Origin: Helicobacter bilis
GTDB taxonomy: Bacteria; Campylobacterota; Campylobacteria; Campylobacterales; Helicobacteraceae
Assembly (NCBI RefSeq): GCF_001999985.1
Contig: NZ_CP019645.1
Span: 744,001-808,000, forward strand
Direction: 5' to 3'
DNA length: 64,000 nucleotides
Under the pieces are notes generated by a model. The model was not told the DNA's origin. It ran no database searches and worked only from the letters and a program-made list of their open reading frames with translations. Shown here piece by piece: positions 36,051 to 45,381 of the stretch. The stretch's first letter is position 1. Each line of letters begins with the position of its first letter. Position numbers and translations under genes: made by a program.

Positions 36051-36737
36051 CTAACTTATTTGTTCGCTCATACTCATTGCCTTAATCTCACATAATAACT
36101 CATCATAAAACTTAATGAAATCACTATATGCTCTTTCACTCTCATTACAAAGCTCTGTAATGCCTAAACCTAAACCTGTTGCATTTCTATATGCCTCCCT
36201 TTCATAGATAACACTACTCATAAGTTTGAGATTATCTAAATCTTTTTCGCTTATGTATATTTGCAAGTCTTTAACTTTATTTATCAAAAATGGATTGGGA
36301 CTAGCTTTATTAATCAATATTAATGTTTTTGCATGTGGATTCATAACACTAATTTCATCACATATTGTTATCATTCTATCAAGCACTGCAACATCATATT
36401 GACTTGGTATTGTTGGCACAATAATAATGTCTGCAACAACTAAAGCTTGTCTCATCTCTTTAGAATCTCTACCACCTGTATCAATAACAATACAATCATA
36501 TTTTTTCTCTAGATTCTTAATCTCTTTTGTTAATCCATATCCTGTTCTCTGCAATGAATTAAATAAAAACTCATGCTCTGCATTTGTCCTTATATCTATA
36601 AAAGCTTCTGTGCTTCTTTGTGGGTCTGAATCTATAAGCAACACTTCATCGCCCTCTTGTGCTAATTTAATAGCAAGATTCACACTTAAAGTAGTTTTAC
36701 CACTGCCACCTTTTTCATTTGCTATTGCAATAACCAT
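36051..36737 (-). CDS. parA: ParA-family partition ATPase
   Basis: 228 residues. Deviant Walker [17 protein letters not shown], switch [11 protein letters not shown], Walker [13 protein letters not shown], and the later [17 protein letters not shown] are all as in ParA/Soj of plasmids and integrative elements. ParB was not recognised; the RHH-like gene at 34960 is a candidate partner. Upstream lies the AT-rich region 36738-37155. Confidence 0.9.
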   Translation of the reverse strand: MVIAIANEKGGSGKTTLSVNLAIKLAQEGDEVLLIDSDPQRSTEAFIDIRTNAEHEFLFNSLQRTGYGLTKEIKNLEKKYDCIVIDTGGRDSKEMRQALVVADIIIVPTIPSQYDVAVLDRMITICDEISVMNPHAKTLILINKASPNPFLINKVKDLQIYISEKDLDNLKLMSSVIYEREAYRNATGLGLGITELCNESERAYSDFIKFYDELLCEIKAMSMSEQIS

Positions 36738-37155
36738 TTGAAATCCTTTTAAATAAATTTAATAGATAAAGCAATAAATAAGATAATATTATATCACATT
36801 TTATTGCTTATATATCTATTAATAAGCATTTTTTAAGAGTGAAAAATACATTTAATTAGCATTAAATTTATGTTTTTTATTTTCTTATTTATATATTAAT
36901 TATCATTTAATATGTTGTATATTATCTCATATTTAATTATATTAAACATTAATTTAAAGAATAATAAAAACTAAAATTTAGCTATTAAAACGCATAAAAA
37001 GCATTTATTAGCATATTAATTAATCATACTATCAATTTCAAAACACATAAAAACGCTTATTAATAGATACCAAAGCCCTAAAAGGACTTTGTGTTTAAAA
37101 AGGTGTATGTTGGACTAAACTAAAAAACTAGGGCGGGTGGCATGTGGGGATTCCC
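36738..37155. other. Very AT-rich region with inverted repeats: candidate origin/partition site
   Basis: 418 bp without a gene, almost pure A/T, between parA and the coiled-coil gene. It holds a perfect 14-bp inverted repeat (ATCTATTAATAAGC at 36814-36827, GCTTATTAATAGAT at 37055-37068) and several related AAAACRCATAAAAA words around 36990 and 37041. Such a segment next to parA often holds parS or a replication origin. Confidence 0.45.
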
Positions 37156-37164
37156 CTACGCCCT
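37130..37164. promoter_or_regulatory. GC-rich nested hairpin, possible oriT-like site
   Basis: AGGGCG (37130-37135) pairs with CGCCCT (37159-37164), enclosing GGGGATTCCCC. A GC-rich patch like this is exceptional in the surrounding AT-rich element, and it overlaps the end of the coiled-coil gene. A transfer origin or a strong terminator are both possible. Confidence 0.3.
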
Positions 37165-38763
37165 CCTATGCAATGGTGGGCTTCTCTCCTTTGCAATGAT
37201 TGCTTTTATAACCCTTTTTTCAATTACACTATTAAAGCTATTTATATGCTTGTAATCTGCAAAGCTTTTATGCTGTTTATGTGATAAAGATATATCTTTC
37301 ATGCTAAAAACTAGCAATGATTTCTTTTTAACATGTCTGCTTATATCATCTTTTAAGCACATAAGCTTTTCTATTGTGTCTTTATCTGTGATATTAGCTT
37401 CTTTGATAATAGATTGCATTTCGTTTATATATTTGTTTTCTGTGTTTGCTTCAAACTCTGCTTTATCTATGTCTATGATATTTTTACGCATATATTCTTT
37501 AATATTTTCAAGCAAGTTTATATCTACTTTTTCATTGCCCTCTAATATTATTTCTATGCCATTAAAATCAAAACATTCTATATTTAAGCAATTATCTATT
37601 ATTACATATTCGCTATTTTCTTTTTCGCTAAAATATATGGTGGTGTTTCTTAGCTCATATTCTTTATAGCCTTGTTCTTTTAGCCTTTCTGTGTATAATG
37701 GTAATGGTGCAAATGTATGCCTTAATGGTGTTTTTGTCCTTAGAATTTCAAGCATATAATTCATTGCTGCTTTATTGCATGATAATTCTTGCATTCTTTC
37801 TATACAATTTTGCTTTTTATGCTTATACTGCATTAAATGTTTTTGTGTGCTTTGTATCTCATTTTTAATATACTCTTGCATTGCTTCCTTGCTAGTCCAA
37901 CCTTTTATTGACTTTTTTTCAATTTTTAGTTGTTCTTTCCAATATTCTAGTATCTCTTTTGATTTTTCTGTTTGCTTTTGTGCGTTTTCTCTTTTAGCCC
38001 TTTTGACTACTTTTTTTCTAAAATTTAGCTCATCTGTTCTTTCTTTAATTTCCTTTTTGTAATACTCTCCATTTTCAAGCCTTGTGAGATAATTTTGTAG
38101 TTGTTTTATTATATGATTAACATTCTCTATTTTATCTGTTAATTCCATAAACTCTTTATACTCATTAAAACTTTTAAGCCTTTGTCTGTCTTGCTCCGCT
38201 TGTATTTGTTTTTCTAGCATTTCATTATCTAATTGTGTTTCATTGTCTTTAATGCTAGATTCTGTGTTTTCTGCATTAAAGTCTGTTTCTGTTGACTCTG
38301 TGTCTGTTTCTTGTGTTTCTTGCATATTTGTATCTATGCTAGAATCTGTTTCACTTTCACTATAAACAATATTATTTTCTTTTTCAATTTGATGAATGCA
38401 AAAATTAAAAAAGCTACTTTCTAATAAGTCTTGTCTGTCTATCTCTGCTACGATAGAATCAAATATTGCAAATACATGTTTCTCTTTATTTTCTTGTAGT
38501 TTTTCTAATTGTTTTTCTATATCATAATCACTATGACTACAATAAGAAAAAATAACATTTTCTTTTAAGTCTGTATCCATACATTCTAAAAAGCTAGAAT
38601 CTACTTCACAAACACATTTGCAAGTATTGTCTTTTTCGCTTATAAAATAAAATTTGTTTTTTACTTTATACATTATCCTATTTTCTCCATTGTTGCAAAA
38701 AATTGTGTCTCTTATATACTTTGTCAATGTGTTATAAGTCTTTGCAATGTTTTCTACTTTCAT
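37156..38763 (-). CDS. Long coiled-coil protein of the element
   Basis: 535 residues. Residues 130-190 are acidic low complexity (ESETDSSIDTNMQETQETDT); 190-350 are a long charged coiled coil (KQIQAEQDRQRLKSFNEYKE onwards). A globular C-terminal part includes PLPLYTERLKEQGYKEYEL and YVIIDNCLNIECFDFNGIEI. No enzymatic motif is visible. It probably serves the element's DNA metabolism or transfer, but that rests on location only. Confidence 0.55.
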   Translation of the reverse strand: MKVENIAKTYNTLTKYIRDTIFCNNGENRIMYKVKNKFYFISEKDNTCKCVCEVDSSFLECMDTDLKENVIFSYCSHSDYDIEKQLEKLQENKEKHVFAIFDSIVAEIDRQDLLESSFFNFCIHQIEKENNIVYSESETDSSIDTNMQETQETDTESTETDFNAENTESSIKDNETQLDNEMLEKQIQAEQDRQRLKSFNEYKEFMELTDKIENVNHIIKQLQNYLTRLENGEYYKKEIKERTDELNFRKKVVKRAKRENAQKQTEKSKEILEYWKEQLKIEKKSIKGWTSKEAMQEYIKNEIQSTQKHLMQYKHKKQNCIERMQELSCNKAAMNYMLEILRTKTPLRHTFAPLPLYTERLKEQGYKEYELRNTTIYFSEKENSEYVIIDNCLNIECFDFNGIEIILEGNEKVDINLLENIKEYMRKNIIDIDKAEFEANTENKYINEMQSIIKEANITDKDTIEKLMCLKDDISRHVKKKSLLVFSMKDISLSHKQHKSFADYKHINSFNSVIEKRVIKAIIAKERSPPLHRRA

Positions 38764-38790
38764 GTTGTATCCTTTCTCTTTAAACTTGTA

Positions 38791-39471
38791 TTATTTAATA
38801 ATTGGCATTTCTACTATATCAATGGTATTTTCTAAGTCGTGCTGTATAATCCTATAAGGCATTGTGTCATTTTTAAAATACCATGTTGCTTCTTTCTTTG
38901 TGTCTAGTGTTATCATAGAATTGCTGTTTTTTTGCAATGCGATTGTTACCCCTTTAAGCTCGGTGCTGTCTATATTCTCTTTTTGCTTTGCAATTCTTGC
39001 ATTACCTATTTTTGCTGTTATGAGATTGTCTTTAAACTCAATAACCTTTTTTGCAAAGTTATCAAATAATGCAAGTTTGCTAAATTCACTTGATAATTTG
39101 GCTTTATATGCGTATTGGAATTTATCATATATGTTTTTATAATCTACATATTCTTTAAATCTTTCTACTTTACCGCTTATAATTCCTTTATCGCTTTTAT
39201 ACATGATTTCTACTTCATGTTCTTTTATGTTGGCATTAAAGGATATTTCTCCACTTTTTTTACTGCCTACTTTGATTAAGTTTTTAAGGCTGTAAAAATC
39301 GAGGTTTAATTCGTTGCATTCTAATTGGCTATTATTACAATACACTTTAATTAGCACTTTGCTATCTGTAAAAATTACATATTCTTTTGTGATATGTAAG
39401 GCTTTCATCTTGCTAAATTCGTTTTTGCTTACTTTACATTTAAGAATTGCTGTTGGTATAAAAATTTGCAT
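38791..39471 (-). CDS. Beta-rich protein of unknown function
   Basis: 226 residues, alternating short strands (FIPTAILKCKVSKNEFSKMK, VEIMYKSDKGIISGKVERFK) and a C-terminal KEATWYFKNDTMPYRIIQHD. The repeated strand-helix pattern and final VEMPIIK recall sliding-clamp-like folds, but there is no firm sequence evidence. It lies 27 bp after the long coiled-coil gene's start and 3 bp after the next small gene, within one operon. Confidence 0.45.
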   Translation of the reverse strand: MQIFIPTAILKCKVSKNEFSKMKALHITKEYVIFTDSKVLIKVYCNNSQLECNELNLDFYSLKNLIKVGSKKSGEISFNANIKEHEVEIMYKSDKGIISGKVERFKEYVDYKNIYDKFQYAYKAKLSSEFSKLALFDNFAKKVIEFKDNLITAKIGNARIAKQKENIDSTELKGVTIALQKNSNSMITLDTKKEATWYFKNDTMPYRIIQHDLENTIDIVEMPIIK

Positions 39472-39474
39472 GTT

Positions 39475-39795
39475 TTAATCCTTTCTTGTTGTTTTCATAT
39501 TTTGCAAAAAATCTATTATTTGGATAGCTGTATCATGGTAAAAATATCCAAAATCATTTATTGAATGCCATTTAAAGTTATCTTTGTCTTTTATTGTTTC
39601 TCCTTTATATGTAAAGTAAAATAGTCCTGCCTTATAATCATAGTAGGTTCTTAACTTGCTTTTTTCAAAGATAACCTCCTTTATACCTTTATAAAAGCTA
39701 CTTAACTTTTTTCTTTCTTTTATAAAATACTCTATGTCTTTAATTAACCTGTCTCTTGCTTTTTTGTCTAATCTTTCTTTGTGGCATATACTCAT
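39475..39795 (-). CDS. Hypothetical protein, 106 residues
   Basis: A basic N-terminal half (KERLDKKARDRLIKDIEYFI) and a C-terminal half with YDYKAGLFYFTYKGETIKDK. AAAGGATTAAC precedes the ATG. Not recognised. Operon member with its neighbours. Confidence 0.5.
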   Translation of the reverse strand: MSICHKERLDKKARDRLIKDIEYFIKERKKLSSFYKGIKEVIFEKSKLRTYYDYKAGLFYFTYKGETIKDKDNFKWHSINDFGYFYHDTAIQIIDFLQNMKTTRKD

Positions 39796-39812
39796 CTGTT
39801 AATCCTTTCCTT

Positions 39813-40040
39813 TTAATTTGCTTCTTTAAGCTCGTTTAATATGCTTATAAAGTTTGTATAAACATATTTACTCATCATTCCCTTTTTATGTAGCCTTATT
39901 GAGTCGGTTTGCAATAAAATATTATCTAGGTATATTTCTCGCATAACGGGATTTTTAAAACTCTTTACACTCTCTTGCATTCTTTCTTTAAATGCTTTTA
40001 TAATTTCGTTTTCTTGTTGCCTTTTTGTCAATTTTTGCAT
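39813..40040 (-). CDS. Hypothetical protein, 75 residues
   Basis: A basic helical protein (LTKRQQENEIIKAFKERMQE, DNILLQTDSIRLHKKGMMSK). It has AAGGATAAAC before the ATG. Not recognised. A small DNA-binding protein would fit but cannot be shown. Confidence 0.45.
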   Translation of the reverse strand: MQKLTKRQQENEIIKAFKERMQESVKSFKNPVMREIYLDNILLQTDSIRLHKKGMMSKYVYTNFISILNELKEAN

Positions 40041-40131
40041 ATGTTTATCCTTTCCTTTTTAAACATTTATTTATTTTTAATTACTATTAATTTAACTCTT
40101 TAATAATAATTAAAAAACACTTTTTAATCTC

Positions 40132-40150
40132 TGCCTTGCGTAGCAAGGCA
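40132..40150 (-). terminator. Hairpin terminator of the upstream minus-strand genes
   Basis: TGCCTTGC and GCAAGGCA form a perfect 8-bp stem around a 3-nt loop, 44 nt beyond the stop at 40194. On the minus strand a T6 run follows 13 nt later. It separates the 40194-41472 gene group from those at 37-40 kb. Confidence 0.5.
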
Positions 40151-40193
40151 ACTATAACAAATAATTCTTTTCCGCCGATTTTTTAGCGTGGGC

Positions 40194-40496
40194 TTACCAC
40201 TTAACAAGCCCTTGTTTATGGTCGAGTCCGACTCGGTGCTTCTCGTTGGCGTTCTTAATAATCGCATGTTTTAGCCCTGTTTCACGCATTAAGATTAAAG
40301 CGGTTTGCTCGGCTTCGGTTAGATTCTTGGTTGCTGTTTCCACGCTTCCTACACTAACAAGCGTATATAATACCCCTTGTTCTTGTTGAAGTAGTGTAAC
40401 TTCGTAAAATTCTGTTATAGGCTCTTGTAAGCTGTCAATAACTCGCAAGACTCCGCCCTTTGCTCTCTCTAGTGTTTTGATGTGTTGTTGTAGCAT
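40194..40496 (-). CDS. Hypothetical protein, 100 residues
   Basis: MLQQHIKTLERAKGGVLRVI leads into VTLLQQEQGVLYTLVSVGSV and NLTEAEQTALILMRETGLK. Its GC content is visibly higher than that of its neighbours, which suggests a different source. Its start lies 1 nt after the stop of the previous gene. Not recognised. Confidence 0.5.
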   Translation of the reverse strand: MLQQHIKTLERAKGGVLRVIDSLQEPITEFYEVTLLQQEQGVLYTLVSVGSVETATKNLTEAEQTALILMRETGLKHAIIKNANEKHRVGLDHKQGLVKW

Positions 40497-40497
40497 G

Positions 40498-40719
40498 TTA
40501 CGCCCCTTTCTTGTTGTCTAACAATACGCAATTTTTAGCATTTATGCACTTTTCAAAATAGCATGTCATAGGCTCTTGTTCTTTTACATGTTTTAGCAAG
40601 GCTTGTATGTCATTATGCTTTTTAAAGCTTTTGTGGTTTGATATAAAGCTAATTTTATTTGCTTCCATTGTTCCAAACTCTACTAACTCGCCTTTAAAAC
40701 TGCTTTGGCATAAAAACAC
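40498..40719 (-). CDS. Hypothetical protein, 73 residues
   Basis: SFKGELVEFGTMEANKISFI, then KHVKEQEPMTCYFEKCINAK with a CX6C-type spacing (CYFEKCINAKNC) that could bind metal. It overlaps the short upstream gene by 26 nt in another frame. Not recognised. Confidence 0.45.
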   Translation of the reverse strand: MFLCQSSFKGELVEFGTMEANKISFISNHKSFKKHNDIQALLKHVKEQEPMTCYFEKCINAKNCVLLDNKKGA

Positions 40720-40831
40720 ACATAAGGCGGATTTTAAGCCCGTTGTGTTCCTTTTGATAAAGTTTGTCTAAATCAGAGTCTATTAACTCACAATATTCAT
40801 ATTCCACACGATTACGATTAAAACCAAACAT
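40694..40831 (-). CDS. Short gene, 45 residues (tentative)
   Basis: AGGATAGAAA precedes ATG 40831. The product starts MFGFNRNRVEYEYCELIDSD and ends CVFMPKQF. The acidic middle and its placement 14 nt after the 208-residue gene make it a plausible operon member. A frameshift joining it to the next gene (CVF/CVFLCQSSF) is another possibility. Confidence 0.35.
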   Translation of the reverse strand: MFGFNRNRVEYEYCELIDSDLDKLYQKEHNGLKIRLMCVFMPKQF

Positions 40832-40845
40832 TTTCTATCCTTTCT

Positions 40846-41472
40846 CTAAGCCACTTTCTTAGCTTTTCTGTTAAAAAATCTGTTTCTATGTGTAGGCTTA
40901 AATACCCAATTATAACCACGCTCAATGCTTTGATTTACGCAATTTATAACACTTATTCCTTTTTGCTCTAACTCATTAAATACAAAGCATAAACGCTTTA
41001 AACTAAACTCATTCATTGCCCTGCCTTTTTCTTTTCTGTAATTCATAAATTGCAATAATAAATTTCTGTGTTTTGTTGATACATGCTCTATAACTTCTTG
41101 TTCTTTTTCTTGCAAAGTTGTTTCTACACAATTCCATAATCTTTCCAAGCATTGCATACCTACACTATCATCATTATCATCGCAAATCCACAAGCAATTA
41201 TTCTCTTTGCTATACGCTATCATGCTTTGTAAATCTTTCTTTTGTGCCACTAGCTTTTCTACATGGCAAACAAAAGTCTTTTGATTCTGTGGAATTAGAA
41301 ACATACCTGTTCTTGCAAGTGAAATACTAAAGCTTCTTAACGCTTCTAATTCACTTGCACTCATTTTTTCTTTGAGTGATTGTTGTATTGTTTGTATTTG
41401 TGTGTCTTGTTTATTTTGCAATAATTTTTGTAGTTGATTGATTTCTATTTCCTGCAAAACATTTTCATTCAT
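40846..41472 (-). CDS. Replication-initiation or helicase-loader-like protein (tentative)
   Basis: 208 residues. The C-terminus, SLKRLCFVFNELEQKGISVI then NCVNQSIERGYNWVFKP, resembles the C-terminal tail of phage/plasmid replication proteins (LL..L......I..I..SI..GW.G.F), where it contacts the helicase or DNA. The N-terminal half is a coiled coil. It overlaps the preceding polyvalent fragment by 8 nt. Confidence in function is low. Confidence 0.45.
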   Translation of the reverse strand: MNENVLQEIEINQLQKLLQNKQDTQIQTIQQSLKEKMSASELEALRSFSISLARTGMFLIPQNQKTFVCHVEKLVAQKKDLQSMIAYSKENNCLWICDDNDDSVGMQCLERLWNCVETTLQEKEQEVIEHVSTKHRNLLLQFMNYRKEKGRAMNEFSLKRLCFVFNELEQKGISVINCVNQSIERGYNWVFKPTHRNRFFNRKAKKVA

Positions 41473-42685
41473 GCCTATTTAAAGCATGAGCTAAATATTC
41501 TGAATCTATTTCTCTTGCAACCGCATAATTACCCTTAAAATCAAAATCTTTAGCAAGTAATTCTAGTTCAGCTTCATCTACCTTTGATATTATGAGTTTA
41601 TCGCTTTTCTTTGGGTTATTTAAATCCCATGTGTTTATAATCTGTTTTATCTCATCTGTGCTTAAATCCTTTTCTACTTTACTTTTTGTTGGAATTTTAT
41701 GCTGTTTATTTTTCATTTTTACTTCCTTTTTATCAAACTTCCCCCTTACAATATCTTCAAAGTCATCACCATATATAGCTTTTAGTCTCTCTATTTTAGA
41801 ATCACTTGCCCTGCCTAAAAAGCTATGCAATTCTGCTTGTCTTACTAGCATTTCATTCAAGCTATTTCTAAGCTCCGCTACACTCTCTTTGTTGGCAATC
41901 TCTTTTTCATAAGCCTTTTTTGCTTTCTCTCTTGTATCTTTTGCTTTTTGTATCTGCCCTTGTAATTCTTTTATATATTCATCACTTATAAGCTTATTGT
42001 AGCCATTATGAAATCTTTGCATATAGTTTTTATCTGTATATGCAGCATCTCTTACATCTAGTCTTGTAGAAATGCTTAAAGCTTCATTTAAATCTTTACC
42101 GAGATAAAAGTCAATCATGCCGTTATATCCTTTTTTTGCCCCAACAGATTCACTCAAACTCTCTAAAAGCTTATTAAGGCTATCTAGTCTCTCACCTTTT
42201 TCTTTTATCACTTGATATAATTCATTACTTGCCTTACCAAAGCCTCTAAAATTACTTAAAATCCTTTTTTCATCATCAGTTGCTACTCTGCCACTCTTTA
42301 GTATATCATCAAGCAAACTAAGAGATTCTATATTTGCATCATATAGGGCTTTTTGTCCTTTTAAGTCTTGTATTTCCCCTAGTTTAAATTCTTTATTCAG
42401 TGTTGCTAACTCTTCAGGGTTTAGAATACCTGCTGGATTGCTATCACTTTCTATATTTTCTAATTCTTTTGGACTTTGTTTTTCTTTTGGTTTTGGTTTT
42501 GGTTTTTGTGGTATAATGTCGCTATCGGTTTTAGCAATATTAGCGTTTGGACGCACACCATCACGGGTTACTTGAGCTTTTACCGCTACTTCTGTTTGCA
42601 TGTGCGGCGAACTTAAGGAAGTAGGATTCTCTAAGTTTTCTAACTCTAAAGTATAAATTTTATTATTGCCTTCCTTTTTTTTCAA
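41465..42685 (-). pseudogene. Large polyvalent protein, third fragment (after A8 frameshift)
   Basis: Continues the frame lost at the A8 tract: KKEGNNKIYTLELENLENPT is the expected sequel to AKITLFE in the previous fragment. LKSGRVATDDEKRILSNFRG then FGKASNELYQ resembles the N-terminal signature of the SNF2/methylase-type giant proteins of Helicobacter mobile elements. The last residues (FDFKGNYAVAREIDSEYLAH) look like the start of a PBECR-type nuclease domain but stop at LNRHE, so the end is also truncated. Confidence 0.55.
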
Positions 42686-44165
42686 ATAATGTAATTTTTG
42701 CTATCGCTTCCTTACCATTGACATTTATATCTTTTGTAAATCTATGCACTTGAATAATATTATCTCTATTTTTGTAATCATTATGCGATTCTCTTTTTGT
42801 AGCATTTTCATAAAGGTTTTTTAGGTCTTGTCCCACCCTGTAATGCTCATCTATGGTAAAGCCATTTGCAACGCTTTTATCCACTGCCTTTTTGCTTGAT
42901 ATTTTGTTGCGTTCTGTTTCTGTTATTACGCCTTTTAGCCCTGTTTCTTTGTTGATAATTTCCTTATTTAAAATAGGCTTCAAAGTTTCCTTTAAATCAT
43001 TCCTTAAATCCCTTATGCCCTTTGTTTCCTGTGTTGCATAAGTGAAGTTGGATTCTGTCGGTATAGTCTTTGATATTTCCTTGTCATGTTGAGCGTTAAG
43101 CGAAACATCTTTATTTGTCTGTGTGTTTGTAGGTGTTTCTAATTGTGGATGCCCATTTTCTAGTTTTTCTCTCTCTGCAAGTATCTTTTTTTGTTCTGCC
43201 CTTAAAGCAAATAGATTGTTTTCGTATTCATCGCTATATTCTTTGATTTTATTTTGTGGTATCTCTTGTGTAGTTTCTGTTTGTGTATCTTTCTTAACAC
43301 TGCCTTTTTTCTTTAGAGATACATTTCTGTGTATTCTAGTCCTTGAGTTATCCCTATCATCGTTTCCATCATGCTTATATCGCTTGTTGTCAGTCTCATC
43401 AAGTCTGATTCCAGCATTATGTCCTTGTGTATCTCTGCTAATATTAACATTGGCTTCAATGTCGCTGCTGCTATGGCTAGAGTCATCTCGTAAATTTCCT
43501 TTTTCATTAGCTTTTTCATTCCCGCTTTGTGCCATCTCTTTTGAGCTTGGTGAATACTCATCGCTAATTCCATTGTCTCTTTTGAGAGTTGTCTCTGTGT
43601 CCTTATTTTCTTGTGGATTATTGCTCGTGCGTGTAGTAATCCACTCAGTGTCAGCTCCATTCTCTCTTTGAGTAGCTTCGTGTTTATTGTCTGTGTGGCT
43701 TTCTTTTGTGCTTGTTTCTTTTTCTGTGTGGTTTGTTGTGTTTGAGTTTTGTTTTGTGTTTGCATGTGTATCCTTTGTATGTGGTGTTATGCCATTATCT
43801 TTTTGTATTGTATCTCTTTTTTGATTGAATGGATAGTCATCAAGCAATTTAGTTTGTATTTTTTCTATTGCCTCAAGTGCTTCATCACAAGCTTTAAAAT
43901 CATCAATAATGTCTAAAGCGGCACGATTGAGAGAGTTTTTGACTTTTTCTGTTGCAGCTACATAATCATCGTATGTTGTTGATACATTGTCTCTAACTTC
44001 ATGCTAATTTTTAAGTGCCGCCGCTACTTCGTCTCTATTATGTGCGTTTTGAAGTTTTGCATATTTCAAAAACCATAGGTCGTCTTTAAGGTCATATTGA
44101 TATAAGAAATCATCTATTAGATTTGTGTATTCTTTTGCCTGTTTCCTTGATTCTTCTGCACTTAA
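42663..44165 (-). pseudogene. Large polyvalent protein, middle fragment with in-frame TAG
   Basis: From a frameshift near 44167-44172 the text reads LSAEESRKQAKEYTNLIDDF, YQYDLKDDLWFLKYAKLQNA, an in-frame TAG at 44004-44006, then HEVRDNVSTTYDDYVAATEK and a long hydrophilic low-complexity part (residues from MLDDYPFNQK at 43847). NKDVSLNAQHDKEI is a translated dispersed repeat (43083-43110). The end (DNIIQVHRFTKDINVNGKEA) is an LPD-type small domain, cut by the A8 frameshift. Confidence 0.6.
42675..42682 (-). repeat. A8 tract at the frameshift (T8 on the plus strand)
   Basis: With seven A residues the two flanking frames join into LFEKKEGNNKIYTLE; with eight, as here, the first stops four codons later. 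Either a fixed lesion or a slippage switch. Confidence 0.6.
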
Positions 44166-44776
44166 CTTTTTTCTGTCTTTTGTATATCCTTAGATTCTAT
44201 CTCTTTACTTATTTCCTGTTTTGTGGTAGGATTTGCATTGCGAGTCCATTCGTTTTCTTTACTCGCTCGGCTGATGAAAGTTTGGATATGGTCGGCATTT
44301 TTTATCTTATTTGCTATATAATCCTCTCGTGCTTTTGGTAAAAATGTTATCAGTCTTTTATTGTTCTCTGCTGTTATTAATAATATAAAAAAGTTTTTTC
44401 CATCATTAAATACCTTAATTAAGTCGGTTCTATCACCACTTGTAAGCTTTAAATCCCATTTATTCAGCGTAGGCTCAACAAGATTTAAATATGCAAGTCT
44501 ATTTTGTGAATCATGCTTCTTTTGTAAATGTGCTATAAAGTTGTCTTTATTTACGATACTATCAAGTGTATTCATAAATGATTTTATGTCTAATTCTTGT
44601 GGTATTTTTGCACCTTGAATTGAATAGAGTCTCTGCAAAGCTTCATCTGCATTAATGCTTACAATGTTGTTTTTGGACTGCATTTCCCCCAGCACATTAC
44701 TAAACCTATCCACTTCTACTGCGTTATTTTCAGTAGGCTTATTGTATGCTAGTAGCTTTGTGTCTTGTAGCTTCAT
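44162..44776 (-). pseudogene. Large polyvalent protein, first fragment (PBECR-like domain)
   Basis: NKDNFIAHLQKKHDSQNRLA, then LVEPTLNKWDLKLTSGDRTD and NFFILLITAENNKRLITFLP are the pattern of PBECR (phage Barnase-EndoU-ColicinE5/RelE-like) nuclease domains found in Helicobacter giant mobile-element proteins. The frame is open upstream to about 44800, where it meets the transporter fragment on the other strand, so the N-terminal bulk is lost. It ends by frameshift in an A6 run, giving TEKS. Confidence 0.6.
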
Positions 44777-44802
44777 TAAGTTTGTAGCAAAGCTTGGTTT
44801 AG

Positions 44803-45381
44803 TTTGAGTATGAAGGCGTTGTCAATAAAGGAGCTGGGCTTATCTTTGTAACTCTGCCTGTGATGTTCTCTCATCTTGGAATCTTAGGCAATATTATCGC
44901 CTTTTTGTTTCTTGTCGCCTTTAGCTTTGCTGGGATCACTTCTACTATCTCACTGCTTGAACCTGCTGTAATGTATATGAGTGAGACTTATGGCTGGAGC
45001 AGGGCAAAAGCGACTTGGAGCATTACACTTGCTATCATCGCTCTTGGAATGGTGATTGTCTGCTCTATTTGCACACCTGCTGCGGATTATCTGGCTATTG
45101 GCGGAAAGTCGCTTATGGATATTATTGAGTTTCTTTCAGCAAACTTTATTATGTCTATCGGTGGGCTTTTGGCGGTGATTTTTATCGGCTGGGTTGTGCC
45201 AAAAGAAAAGCTAGAATCTTACACTGCCCACTTCTTTGGGAAGCTTGGCTTTAATGCGTGGTATTACCTTATGCGTTATATCACGCCACTTATTACTATC
45301 ATCATTCTTTTGGCAAAAATCGCAGAATTTTTTATGGGCGAAGATGCGGTAAAATCTATCATTGAGAGTATGGGGCTTTAG
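44803..45381 (+). pseudogene. C-terminal fragment of an NSS-family sodium-dependent transporter
   Basis: In frame from about 44803: FEYEGVVNKGAGLIFVTLPV, SFAGITSTISLLEPAVMYMS, AKATWSITLAIIALGMVIVC, DIIEFLSANFIMSIGGLLAV and IGWVVPKEKLESYTAHFFG. This is the last third of the SNF family (Na+-coupled amino acid uptake). About 250 N-terminal residues are absent. An ATG at 44860 exists, but a product from it would lack the binding site. The break coincides with the right edge of the conjugative remnant, and the missing part is not found at the other edge. Confidence 0.75.

Noticed and set aside
43123-43671. 182-codon plus-strand frame
   Set aside because: Opposite strand of the low-complexity part of the polyvalent protein; composition (S, L, F, C rich) and lack of a start signal mark it as a shadow.
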